Below the pieces are notes generated by a model. It saw nothing but the letters and a program-made list of their open reading frames with translations. It had not been told where the DNA came from and made no database searches. From a virus, in IMG/VR virus record IMGVR_UViG_3300001680_000538, positions 1 to 25,944 of that record: a stretch of DNA of 25,944 bases. One strand, 5' to 3'. Positions 1-7,275 of the stretch are shown here, piece after piece (the first letter of the stretch is position 1; each line of letters begins with the position of its first letter). Position numbers and translations under genes: made by a program.

Positions 1-1
1 A

Positions 2-751
2 CTTGCTTGGTCTGATGAAAGTTGTGAAAGAAGAGCACAGCCTATTTGGGATTTATTTAAATATATCAATGAAAAGTTCTTTGATAATGAAATGTCATTA
101 GATGGTTTTCCTGAAGAGATAGGTGGCACAAGACCTATGTGGAGTCCTAAGTTTGGTGAGGACTCTTCTATTCCTGGATTTGGAACTGTTCCTGATGTAG
201 GTAATCCTGTACCTATATGGACTGCATATTGTACTGGTAAATCAGGTGGTATAATGTTAGAGAATCCAATTGGAAATAAACCACGACGACCATCAAAGAA
301 ATTGAGAGGTTCTGCAGGACCTCATAGAGATGCTCCCGTTATTAGAGAAGCTGATGGGGAAGGTTATTATTCAATTGTATGTTGTATGAATCCAGTATGG
401 AAACCATCATGGGAAGGTGCAGCACATTATCACGAAACTGTTGATCCGACAGAAGCAGCAGAAACTCATTGGAAAAGAGGATATGGTATAGGTCACCCAA
501 CATCTGTACATCCACAAAGACCTGGTGCTGTATATCTAGTACCAAGTACTGCTATTCATACTGGTATGGATTTACCTATGCCAAATAGACCAGTGTATCA
601 GAGAAGATTGTTGTTTAGAGTTAAACGTAAATCAACTCCTGTATATGTACAACCAGCAGTAGATTGTCCAAGTTGTGATTGGAATGGAATTGTATCTGCA
701 AATGGTCATTGTCCTGAATGTAATACGTACTTAGATTTAACTTATAAATAG
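2..751 (+). CDS. 2OG-Fe(II) oxygenase-like protein with C-terminal zinc ribbon (5' end outside window)
   Basis: The reading frame is open to the left edge, so the true start lies upstream; the internal ATG at 92 is probably not the start. The visible 249 residues carry an H-x-D triad (GPHRDAP, near 314-334) and, about 80 residues later, a histidine (AIHTGMD) followed by an Arg-rich strand (YQRRLLFR). This is the spacing of the Fe(II)- and 2-oxoglutarate-binding double-stranded beta-helix dioxygenases. The tail has two CxxC pairs, CPSC and CPEC, separated by 11 residues, typical of a small zinc ribbon. T4-like phages of marine bacteria often carry such oxygenases, with largely unknown substrates (protein, tail or nucleic acid hydroxylation are possible). 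The family call is an inference from motifs; the zinc ribbon is seen directly. It ends within the TATAAATA box that precedes uvsY. Confidence 0.55.
   Translation, partial: LAWSDESCERRAQPIWDLFKYINEKFFDNEMSLDGFPEEIGGTRPMWSPKFGEDSSIPGFGTVPDVGNPVPIWTAYCTGKSGGIMLENPIGNKPRRPSKKLRGSAGPHRDAPVIREADGEGYYSIVCCMNPVWKPSWEGAAHYHETVDPTEAAETHWKRGYGIGHPTSVHPQRPGAVYLVPSTAIHTGMDLPMPNRPVYQRRLLFRVKRKSTPVYVQPAVDCPSCDWNGIVSANGHCPECNTYLDLTYK
743..750 (+). promoter_or_regulatory. Candidate T4-type late promoter upstream of uvsY
   Basis: The octamer TATAAATA matches the T4 late promoter box recognised by gp55. It lies 27 nt before the uvsY start, and a start site about 5-7 nt downstream would leave a leader of about 20 nt containing the ribosome site AAGGA. 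It overlaps the last codons and stop of the oxygenase-like gene, so part of it is constrained by coding. The octamer also occurs by chance elsewhere in this AT-rich window; only its position makes this copy credible. Confidence 0.45.
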
Positions 752-777
752 AAGTATATCATGAAAGGAATTATATT

Positions 778-1224
778 ATGGACGTACAAGAAATACTTGA
801 AATGTGGCAAGAAGATTGTCAAATCGATCAGTTCAAATTAGATGATGCAACTATAAAAATTGCAAGTCTTCACTCAAAATACTTAGGGCTAATTACAGTA
901 GCCAAAATCAAGAAGAAAGACAAAGACCTTAAATTCAAAATGCTACTTAAAGATAAGTGGTTATACTACAACGGTAAAATGAATAAGGGACAAATGGATA
1001 TGAGGTCTTGGGACTATGATCCGTTTAATGGTTTAAACAAACCTCTTAAAGGTGATATGAATTACTACTATGATGCTGATGCTGATATTCAAAAGAGCCA
1101 AGCTGAGATTGAGTATATGCAAACACTTATAGATACCCTTAAGGAAATCATGGATACTATAAGATGGAGACATCAGAGTATTAGCAATATCATCAAGTGG
1201 AGAAGTTTCGAAGCGGGCGTGTAA
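778..1224 (+). CDS. uvsY: UvsY recombination mediator
   Basis: 148 residues, close to T4 UvsY (137). UvsY loads the UvsX recombinase onto ssDNA covered with gp32. The acidic start (MDVQEILEMWQEDCQID), the basic central stretch (KIKKKDKDLKFKMLLKDKWLYY) and the C-terminal helix ending IRWRHQSISNIIKWRSFEAG match the family pattern. The start is fixed by AAAGGA about 10 nt upstream. It is immediately followed by uvsW, whose ATG overlaps its stop codon (TAATG), so the two are translationally coupled as a recombination/repair pair. uvsX itself is not in the window. Confidence 0.9.
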   Translation: MDVQEILEMWQEDCQIDQFKLDDATIKIASLHSKYLGLITVAKIKKKDKDLKFKMLLKDKWLYYNGKMNKGQMDMRSWDYDPFNGLNKPLKGDMNYYYDADADIQKSQAEIEYMQTLIDTLKEIMDTIRWRHQSISNIIKWRSFEAGV

Positions 1225-2723
1225 TGGAAATCAAGATAGCGGTAAAGAATAATGCATTTCTAACAGTAGATTGTGAGGATAAAGGTATTCTTCATGAATT
1301 GGGTGAATTCTTTACGTTCTATGTTCCTGGATACAAATATATGAATGCATTCCGCAATAAGATGTGGGATGGTAAGATTCGCTTACTCGATATGCGAAGC
1401 CAAACAATATATGCGGGGTTATATCAATACATTAAGGAGTTTGCTGATGAGCGAAATTACTATATTACTATCGATGATTCTAATTCACATTACTACGATA
1501 GACCTGACATCCATCATGATGACAATGTAGATTGGATTGATGCTCTTCCATTATCTTCTGGCGGTAAGAAGATTACTCCAAGAGATTATCAAAAAGAAGC
1601 TGTAAGCTATGCATTACGTCATAGGAGGGGTTTACTTATATCTCCAACTGCTTCCGGAAAGTCCTTAGTAATCTACCTTGCCATTCGTTACTTTTTAGAG
1701 TATAATAAGAAGAAGGTATTATTGATTGTACCAACCACTTCCCTTGTTAAACAAATGTATGGTGACTTTGAAGACTACTCTCAATTCGATGACACATTTG
1801 ATGTGGAACAATGCCATCAGATTATGGCAGGTTGTGATAAGAACGATAAATCAAAAGACATATACATTAGTACATGGCAGTCAATCTATAAGATGCCTTC
1901 TGATTACTTTCAACAATTTGGTATGGTTATTGGTGATGAAGCCCACAATTTTAAAGCTAAATCGTTGACTTCTATCCTAACTAAGTGTACACAAGCTGCG
2001 TATCGTTTCGGTCTAACAGGGACATTGGATGGCACTCAAACGCATAAACTAGTTCTTGAAGGATTGTTTGGACCGATAAAAAATATTACTACTACAAAGG
2101 CTTTAATGGATGCGGATTATTTAGCTGATTTAGATATCTCTGTATTGCTATTGAAGTGGCCAGTTGAATTGAGAAAGCAATTAACAAAGATTAAGTATCA
2201 AGATGAAATGAATGAGATTGTATCATACTTCCCGCGCAATAAATTTATTAGAAACTTAGCATTGGATCAAGATGGTAATACCCTTGTATTGTATCAGTTT
2301 GTTGAGAAGCATGGTAAGCCATTACATGAAATGATATTAAAGAAGGCTCATAAGAATAGAAAGATATTCTTTGTATCTGGTAATACTGATGCTGAGTCAA
2401 GAGAAGATATACGTAAGATTACAGAGAAAGAAAATGGTGCAATTATTGTAGCATCTCTTGGTACATTCTCTACTGGTATTAACATTAAGAACCTGCATAA
2501 CATTATCTTTGCTTCTCCAAGTAAGAGTCAGATTAGAATCTTACAAAGTATAGGACGTGGATTACGTAAGAGTGATGATGGAAGAGTTACGAAGATATTT
2601 GATATTGCAGATGATATTCATTGGAAGAAACGTAAGAATTATACCTTGAATCATGCAGCAGAACGAATTAAACTGTATGCAAAGGAACGCTTTAAATATA
2701 AAATCTACGAGATAGAAATATGA
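1224..2723 (+). CDS. uvsW: UvsW RNA-DNA and DNA helicase (superfamily 2)
   Basis: 499 residues from this ATG, against about 503 for T4 UvsW, which unwinds R-loops and branched recombination/replication intermediates and helps turn off origin replication late. Helicase motifs are visible: Walker A SPTASGKS (about 140-147), DEAH (238-241), FGLTGTLDG (motif III region) and SIGRGLRK (motif VI). The N-terminal domain carries MWDGKIRLLD, equivalent to the NWDGRIRLLD segment of T4 UvsW. A TTG 27 nt upstream would extend the frame, but the ATG overlapping the uvsY stop gives the family's N-terminus and is preferred. The 3' end overlaps the next gene (ATGA). Confidence 0.95.
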   Translation: MEIKIAVKNNAFLTVDCEDKGILHELGEFFTFYVPGYKYMNAFRNKMWDGKIRLLDMRSQTIYAGLYQYIKEFADERNYYITIDDSNSHYYDRPDIHHDDNVDWIDALPLSSGGKKITPRDYQKEAVSYALRHRRGLLISPTASGKSLVIYLAIRYFLEYNKKKVLLIVPTTSLVKQMYGDFEDYSQFDDTFDVEQCHQIMAGCDKNDKSKDIYISTWQSIYKMPSDYFQQFGMVIGDEAHNFKAKSLTSILTKCTQAAYRFGLTGTLDGTQTHKLVLEGLFGPIKNITTTKALMDADYLADLDISVLLLKWPVELRKQLTKIKYQDEMNEIVSYFPRNKFIRNLALDQDGNTLVLYQFVEKHGKPLHEMILKKAHKNRKIFFVSGNTDAESREDIRKITEKENGAIIVASLGTFSTGINIKNLHNIIFASPSKSQIRILQSIGRGLRKSDDGRVTKIFDIADDIHWKKRKNYTLNHAAERIKLYAKERFKYKIYEIEI

Positions 2724-3049
2724 TAAATAACTATATGGATGATGAACTTTCGTTGTCGTTAGACAATATTAATGTTAGATACTTTAAACTCATGAATGGT
2801 GAGTCTATAATTTCGTATGTACGGGATGATATAGATTCAATTGAACCAGTAATTCATTTAGAAGAACCAATGGTAGTATCAATGGATCCAAGTAAGCAAT
2901 TTACACTTTCTAAGTGGTTACCATTCTCTGATAATGTAGTTCATAAATTAGATGTGTATAATGTTATTATGGAAACTAATGTAAGTGATGATGTTAAAGC
3001 ACACTACCTTAAGATTATTAGAACTAACTCCTGGTGTAACTCAATCTAA
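2720..3049 (+). CDS. Sm-like small phage protein, copy 1
   Basis: 109 residues. The core VRYFKLMNGESIISYV, followed by a proline-flanked strand, WLPFSDN, and a C-terminal segment with VxDDVKxxYLK, has the layout of the small Sm-like beta-barrel proteins frequent in T4-like cyanophages. The gene at 25469 has the same order of motifs (RLISGEEIL, YVPYSDS, VDKYKEM), so the two look like paralogs. Sm proteins bind RNA as rings; whether the phage versions do is not known to me. It starts by ATGA overlap with uvsW, making it the last gene of the uvsY-uvsW operon. A leftward promoter at 3100-3128 would give an RNA antisense to its 3' end. Confidence 0.6.
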   Translation: MINNYMDDELSLSLDNINVRYFKLMNGESIISYVRDDIDSIEPVIHLEEPMVVSMDPSKQFTLSKWLPFSDNVVHKLDVYNVIMETNVSDDVKAHYLKIIRTNSWCNSI

Positions 3050-3099
3050 AGCATTACACTAATTACCCTCCTTATCCAGGGCTCCCATAACTTAATTAT

Positions 3100-3128
3100 A
3101 TTATACACCATTTCCCACCAAAGGTCAA
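3100..3128 (-). promoter_or_regulatory. Leftward sigma70-type promoter with no recognised gene
   Basis: On the minus strand the sequence reads TTGACC (3128-3123), 17 bp, TATAAT (3105-3100). It matches the plus-strand promoters of this window in spacing and in the bases after the -10 box (TATAATATAATT). The transcript would begin near 3093 and run antisense into the gene at 2720-3049. It contains a 9-codon reading frame (3088-3059) and a very strong ribosome-site-like TAAGGAGGG, but no frame of useful length follows. A regulatory or antisense RNA is inferred, not shown. Confidence 0.6.
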
Positions 3129-3153
3129 CAGTAAATAGTAATTAAATATGCTG

Positions 3154-3182
3154 TTGACTTCTCCTCGTAATTAAGGTATAAT
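3154..3182 (+). promoter_or_regulatory. Sigma70-type promoter for the gene 55-groES-47-46 operon
   Basis: TTGACT (3154-3159), 17 bp, TATAAT (3177-3182). A leader of about 28 nt leads to AGGAG and the gene 55 start at 3218. It stands back to back with the leftward promoter at 3100-3128: the two -35 elements form the 8-bp inverted repeat GTCAACAG / CTGTTGAC. No further promoter of this class was found until 9587, so it probably serves nine overlapping genes. Confidence 0.85.
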
Positions 3183-3217
3183 ATACTTAATATTAAAATA
3201 AAACATGCAGGAGCATT

Positions 3218-3811
3218 ATGTCAGAAGACAAACCCGAAAAGATTAAACCAAGAGATAAACCCCATTATGTCAATAATAGAGATTTCTCATACGCAGTAGT
3301 AGATTATGTAAAGGATGCAGCAGATGCTAATGAAAAGGGAGAGATCAATCCAGTAGTAACAGATTACATTGCTACATGTTTTATGAAGATATGTGAAGGG
3401 TTAAGTCATAAACCTAACTTTGTACGATATACATATCGAGATGAAATGGTAATGGATGGTGTAGAGAATTGTCTTAAAGCAATCCACAATTATAATATCG
3501 ATGCAGCAACCAGAACAGGTAAGCCTAATGCATTTTCATACTTCACTCAAATAGCATACTTTGCGTTCATTCGTAGAATTACTAAAGAGAAGAAACAAGC
3601 AGATATCAAATTCAAATTTATGGCACAAGCAGATGTTGAATCATTCATGTGTGGCATTGATGTGAATAGTCCAGTTGATCAATCCTTTATAGATACGTTA
3701 AGAGAGAAAATCTCTAAGGTGCATATGAAAGATGATGCTGTTAAAGAATTTGCAAAACAAGATAAAATTAAAGAAGAAGCAAAAAAGAAAGGATTGGAGC
3801 TATTTGTATGA
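3218..3811 (+). CDS. 55: Late-transcription sigma factor gp55
   Basis: 197 residues (T4 gp55 has 185). gp55 is the divergent sigma factor that directs host RNA polymerase to TATAAATA late promoters with the co-activator gp33 and the sliding clamp gp45. The central region with VENCLKAIHNYN, PNAFSYFTQIAYFAFIRRI and KEKKQ corresponds to the sigma region-2-like part of gp55. The hydrophobic C-terminus (GLELFV) fits the known clamp-binding tail at the end of gp55; that assignment is an inference. It is first in its operon, with AGGAG upstream of the ATG, and its stop overlaps the groES start (ATGA). Confidence 0.9.
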   Translation: MSEDKPEKIKPRDKPHYVNNRDFSYAVVDYVKDAADANEKGEINPVVTDYIATCFMKICEGLSHKPNFVRYTYRDEMVMDGVENCLKAIHNYNIDAATRTGKPNAFSYFTQIAYFAFIRRITKEKKQADIKFKFMAQADVESFMCGIDVNSPVDQSFIDTLREKISKVHMKDDAVKEFAKQDKIKEEAKKKGLELFV

Positions 3812-4074
3812 GAGTATTACATAAGAATGTGTTGATTGAACAGATTGAGATTGAAAAAGAAACCGTAACAGACTCAGGGTTAATTTTAACAGGAACATCT
3901 GAAGAAGGAATGTTCCAAAAGGCTAAGATTATCTCAGTTGGAGATAAAGTTGAAAGCGCTATGAAACCAGGTGATATTGCATTAGTATTAAAGGGTTCAG
4001 CTCAAGCAGTTAAGGGAGATGATGGGATAGAGTACCTACTTGTTGCTGATAGCAACATTGCAGCTATTCTGTAA
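3808..4074 (+). CDS. groES: GroES-type co-chaperonin
   Basis: 88 residues, the size of Cpn10. The order RVLHKNVLIEQIE, a mobile-loop-like segment (TDSGLILTGTSEEG), KAKIISVGDK, MKPGDIALV and a final YLLVADSNIAAIL follows bacterial GroES closely. T4 replaces GroES with the unrelated-looking gp31 to fold its major capsid protein in GroEL; a true GroES homologue here probably plays that role. Coupling by ATGA to gene 55 and by TAATG to the next gene places it in the late-switch operon, ready before capsid synthesis. Confidence 0.85.
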   Translation: MRVLHKNVLIEQIEIEKETVTDSGLILTGTSEEGMFQKAKIISVGDKVESAMKPGDIALVLKGSAQAVKGDDGIEYLLVADSNIAAIL

Positions 4075-4823
4075 TGAAAATAGGGATTGTAGGTTACGGT
4101 GTTCTAGGTAGAGCTGTATATGATGCTTTAAAGAATCATCATGATCTATTGATTATTGATCCGCCAGCTGGATATGGAGTTGGTATGCAATTTGGTTTAG
4201 ATGGTTATATATTATGCTTACCTACTCCTCAAGGAGATGATGGAGAGTGTGATTACTCTTTAGTTGAGTTCTATTTAGATCATATATCCAATTATGACTA
4301 CCCCACTAAAATTTTAGTTAAGAGTACTGTACCTCCAATTGATCTATGTGGGTTAGAGGAATTATATGATTTCACATATTCCCCAGAATTCCTAAGAGCT
4401 GAAAGTAGCATTGAAGATTTTAAACAACAAGACTTTGCTATATTCGCAGGTCACAATCCTGAATTCTGGTTTAAGTTATTAGCTAATGCTGACGTTGAAT
4501 TCGAGCAGGTTAAGTTTACTACTATACGTACAGCTGCCTATATCAAGTATGCTATTAATACGTTTCTTGCAACTAAGGTAACATTCTTCAATGAATTAGA
4601 AGCTTTGTTTGCAGGTGATTTCCTTGAACTAACTAATTGTATATCATTAGATTCACGTATAGGTGATAGTCATATGCAAGTACCTGGTCCTGATGGAAGA
4701 AGGGGATATGGTGGTATGTGCTTCCCTAAAGACACTAAGGCATTTGCTAAATATGCTAGGGATCAAGGTAAGCCATTAGAGCTTTTAGAGAAGGCAATTG
4801 AAATAAACGAGAAGATACGATGA
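4074..4823 (+). CDS. UDP-glucose/GDP-mannose 6-dehydrogenase-like protein, short form
   Basis: 249 residues. It shows the NAD-binding GIVGYGVLG motif at the N-terminus, LPTPQ, KSTVPP, SPEFLRAE, the central helix KYAINTFLATKVTFFNE and GRRGYGGMCFPKD. The last contains the catalytic cysteine of the family, which oxidises a nucleotide sugar at C6 (for example UDP-glucose to UDP-glucuronate). Full-length enzymes have roughly 390-450 residues; here the C-terminal sugar-nucleotide-binding domain is absent, and the frame ends just after the catalytic loop and one helix. It may use a shorter substrate or work with the two following sugar-nucleotide genes, to which it is coupled by overlap. Family certain, substrate unknown. 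Confidence 0.8.
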   Translation: MKIGIVGYGVLGRAVYDALKNHHDLLIIDPPAGYGVGMQFGLDGYILCLPTPQGDDGECDYSLVEFYLDHISNYDYPTKILVKSTVPPIDLCGLEELYDFTYSPEFLRAESSIEDFKQQDFAIFAGHNPEFWFKLLANADVEFEQVKFTTIRTAAYIKYAINTFLATKVTFFNELEALFAGDFLELTNCISLDSRIGDSHMQVPGPDGRRGYGGMCFPKDTKAFAKYARDQGKPLELLEKAIEINEKIR

Positions 4824-5521
4824 TAGGATTTACATGCAGCTCATTTGATCTATTACATGCAGGACATGTTGAGATGTTGAAAGAGTGTAAAGAGAATTGT
4901 GATAAACTAATTGTAGGATTGAATACTAATCCGATTAAACATGGCAAGTATCCAGTGCAGAATGTTGTAGAGCGATACTCCCAGTTATCTGCTATTAAGT
5001 ATGTTGATGAGATTATTCCTTATGCAACTGAAGCTGATTTAAGAGATCTGCTTAATCTATACCATATTGATATTAGATTTATTGGTGAAGATTATAAAGG
5101 GCGAGAGTTCACTGGTGATGATTTACCAATTGAAATCTTCTTCAATTCCAGACAACATGGATTCTCCACCAGTATATTAAAAGATAGAGTTATAAATCAG
5201 AAAGAAATCCTTGACGGGAATACAATTAAAGATACTGACACTTATAGGCTAATTGATAATACAACCCTTAATGAACTAACAGTATCAACTACAACATTAC
5301 ATCCTGATAAATCAACACGGGGTCATAGTCACGACAATCAAGAAGAAGTATATCATTTTCTATCAGGAGTTGGATTAATGTTAATCGATGATAATGAATA
5401 CTATGCAGAAGCTGGTAAAACATTTACCATTTCCGCCGGGCAATTTCATAAAGTAACTAACACAAGTCATCATGATGACCTAGCATTCTTTTGTGTATTT
5501 TCAGGAGGAAGAAACCATTAA
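4820..5521 (+). CDS. Cytidylyltransferase-cupin fusion protein
   Basis: 233 residues in two domains. Residues 1-130 form a glycerol-3-phosphate cytidylyltransferase-like nucleotidyltransferase, with HAGH at 13-16 and the STSILKDR signature at 117-124; such enzymes couple CTP to a phosphorylated polyol or amino alcohol. Residues about 145-233 form a cupin: GHSHDNQEE supplies H169, H171 and a glutamate, and H210 (GQFH) completes the usual metal set, as in sugar isomerases and dehydratases. The domain fusion is seen directly; that it makes or edits an activated sugar together with the flanking dehydrogenase and epimerase is inference from context. ATGA overlap couples it to the upstream gene. 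Confidence 0.75.
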   Translation: MIGFTCSSFDLLHAGHVEMLKECKENCDKLIVGLNTNPIKHGKYPVQNVVERYSQLSAIKYVDEIIPYATEADLRDLLNLYHIDIRFIGEDYKGREFTGDDLPIEIFFNSRQHGFSTSILKDRVINQKEILDGNTIKDTDTYRLIDNTTLNELTVSTTTLHPDKSTRGHSHDNQEEVYHFLSGVGLMLIDDNEYYAEAGKTFTISAGQFHKVTNTSHHDDLAFFCVFSGGRNH

Positions 5522-6239
5522 TATTTTAATGACAGGAAGTGATGGATACATAGGTTCACATCTAAAAGTAGTTTTACGAGATAATGGATATCATGTTAAT
5601 GAGTATCCAGGTGACGTTAGAGAAATTACAACAATGGCGTTTATTGATATTGATATGGTCATTCATTTGGCAGGTCAAGCGGGGGTTAGGGCATCATTTG
5701 ATCAACCAGAATTCTATTATGACAACAATGTTAATGGATCTAAAGCAATATTCAAAGCAACATATAAGTTAGACCTCCCTATAATATACACATCATCATC
5801 TAATGCAGCCGAATGGTGGACTAATCCATATGCTACAACTAAAAAGATAATGGAAGAAATCGCTCCTTTCAATTCACTTGGTATAAGACCACACACAGTG
5901 TATCCTGGCAGAGAAGACATGTTGTACTGTAGATTGAAGAACGACGTTAATTCAGTTGGTTATATCAACGGAGAGCACACAAGAGACTTCACTCATATTG
6001 AAGATTTTTGCTCTGCCCTGTTGACTTTAGTGGAGAACTATAGTATAATAGATGATAAGGTAGTCGATATTGGAACTGGTAAACCTACAAGAACATTAGA
6101 TGTAGCCAGGTCATTTGGGTGGGATGGAATAGTAAGATGGAATTCAACACCGAAAGAAAGAACGCATACCAAAGCTGATATAACATTATTAACCAAACTT
6201 GGATGGTCACCAAAACATGAAATTTGCAATACTAAATGA
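5517..6239 (+). CDS. NAD-dependent epimerase/dehydratase (extended SDR), probable ATT start
   Basis: About 240 residues, shorter than typical 310-350-residue family members. Visible are the cofactor loop GSDGYIGSHL, HLAGQAGV, TSSS and the catalytic YATTK (YxxxK), then HTRDFTHIEDFCSAL and DIGTGKPT, all standard in UDP-glucose 4-epimerase-type enzymes. Start choice is unusual: AGGAGG at 5503-5508 sits 8 nt before ATT at 5517, giving INILMTGSDG, the expected first strand. GTG at 5493 would put the ribosome site inside the gene, and ATG at 5529 cuts the strand and is 20 nt from the site. It overlaps the end of the cupin fusion and the start of gene 47 and completes a three-gene sugar-nucleotide block. 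Confidence 0.8.
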   Translation: MNILMTGSDGYIGSHLKVVLRDNGYHVNEYPGDVREITTMAFIDIDMVIHLAGQAGVRASFDQPEFYYDNNVNGSKAIFKATYKLDLPIIYTSSSNAAEWWTNPYATTKKIMEEIAPFNSLGIRPHTVYPGREDMLYCRLKNDVNSVGYINGEHTRDFTHIEDFCSALLTLVENYSIIDDKVVDIGTGKPTRTLDVARSFGWDGIVRWNSTPKERTHTKADITLLTKLGWSPKHEICNTK

Positions 6240-7275
6240 TACACACTGTGGAGTAAGAAATTCGTCAGAAATCTTTATGGAATACCAAAGGAAGTTCTAT
6301 GAAGATATATTCTTTCCGTATTGTAGAGATAATGATATCAAACAAGTAGTACACTTAGGTGATTACTACGACCATCGCAAGAACATTAATTTTAAAGCAC
6401 TAAACTATAACAGACAGATATTCTTAGAGCCATTACGAGATAATGGTATGACTATGGATATCATTCCTGGTAACCATGATGTGTTTCATAAGAATACTAA
6501 TGAGCTGTGTTCCCTTAAAGAGCTGTTAGGATACTATACATCTAATGTTAATATCTTCATGAAGCCAACTACTGTTACATATGATGGTGTTGATATTAAC
6601 TTCCTACCATGGATCAATAAAGATAACTATGACACGTCTATGAGATTTGTTAGGGATAATGATGGTATCTTATTAGGTCATTTAGAGATAGAAGGATGTG
6701 AAGTATTGAAAGGATTCAAGAGTCCTCATGGAATGAGTTCTAAATTATTCAAACACTATGATACGGTATTGACAGGACACTATCACACAAAGAGCCAAAA
6801 ACAAACTATTAGGTATTTGGGAAGTCAAATGGAGTTTACATGGAATGATGCCCATGATCCAAAACACTTTCACATTTTTGATACCGACACACTTGAGATA
6901 ACTCCAGTGCTTAATCCAATCACCTTATTTGAAAAGGTACATTATAATGATAGTGCTAGAGACTATACTGATTATGATGTAACCCATTTAAAAGATAAAT
7001 TCGTAAAGGTAATAGTTGATAAGAAGACTAATCCCTTTATGTTTGACAAATTTATTGATAAGATAGCAGTAATTAATACTCATGAACTAAAGATAGTTGA
7101 GAACTTCCAAGAGTTCTTAGGTGAGAATGTTAAGACTGATCTCGAGTCAATAGATAACACAACAGAGTTAATGAGTACATATGTCGATTCTGTATCAACA
7201 GATTTAGATAAGAATAAGATTAAAGTACTGATGAATTCACTATATAATGAAGCAATCAATGAGGAAATACAATAA
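6217..7275 (+). CDS. 47: Recombination endonuclease subunit gp47 (Mre11/SbcD-like)
   Basis: 352 residues from ATG 6217 (T4 gp47 has 339). Phosphoesterase motifs are in order: NDTHCG, HLGDYYDHR, IPGNHD, LLGHLEIEG and TGHYH, which bind the two catalytic metal ions. With gp46 it forms the Mre11-Rad50-type complex that resects DNA ends for recombination-dependent replication. A TTG at 6199 would add six residues; the ATG matches the family start. It overlaps the upstream epimerase by 23 nt. Unusually, a secreted-protein gene separates it from gene 46. Confidence 0.93.
   Translation: MKFAILNDTHCGVRNSSEIFMEYQRKFYEDIFFPYCRDNDIKQVVHLGDYYDHRKNINFKALNYNRQIFLEPLRDNGMTMDIIPGNHDVFHKNTNELCSLKELLGYYTSNVNIFMKPTTVTYDGVDINFLPWINKDNYDTSMRFVRDNDGILLGHLEIEGCEVLKGFKSPHGMSSKLFKHYDTVLTGHYHTKSQKQTIRYLGSQMEFTWNDAHDPKHFHIFDTDTLEITPVLNPITLFEKVHYNDSARDYTDYDVTHLKDKFVKVIVDKKTNPFMFDKFIDKIAVINTHELKIVENFQEFLGENVKTDLESIDNTTELMSTYVDSVSTDLDKNKIKVLMNSLYNEAINEEIQ

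Noticed and set aside
3064-3081. Hairpin CCCT...AGGG as a transcription terminator after the Sm-like gene
   Set aside because: The stem is only 4 bp and there is no T-run; no convincing intrinsic terminator was found in any gap.
3123-3158. Inverted repeat GTCAACAG / CTGTTGAC as a repressor operator
   Set aside because: The two arms are the -35 elements of two divergent promoters plus two flanking bases, which explains the symmetry without an operator.
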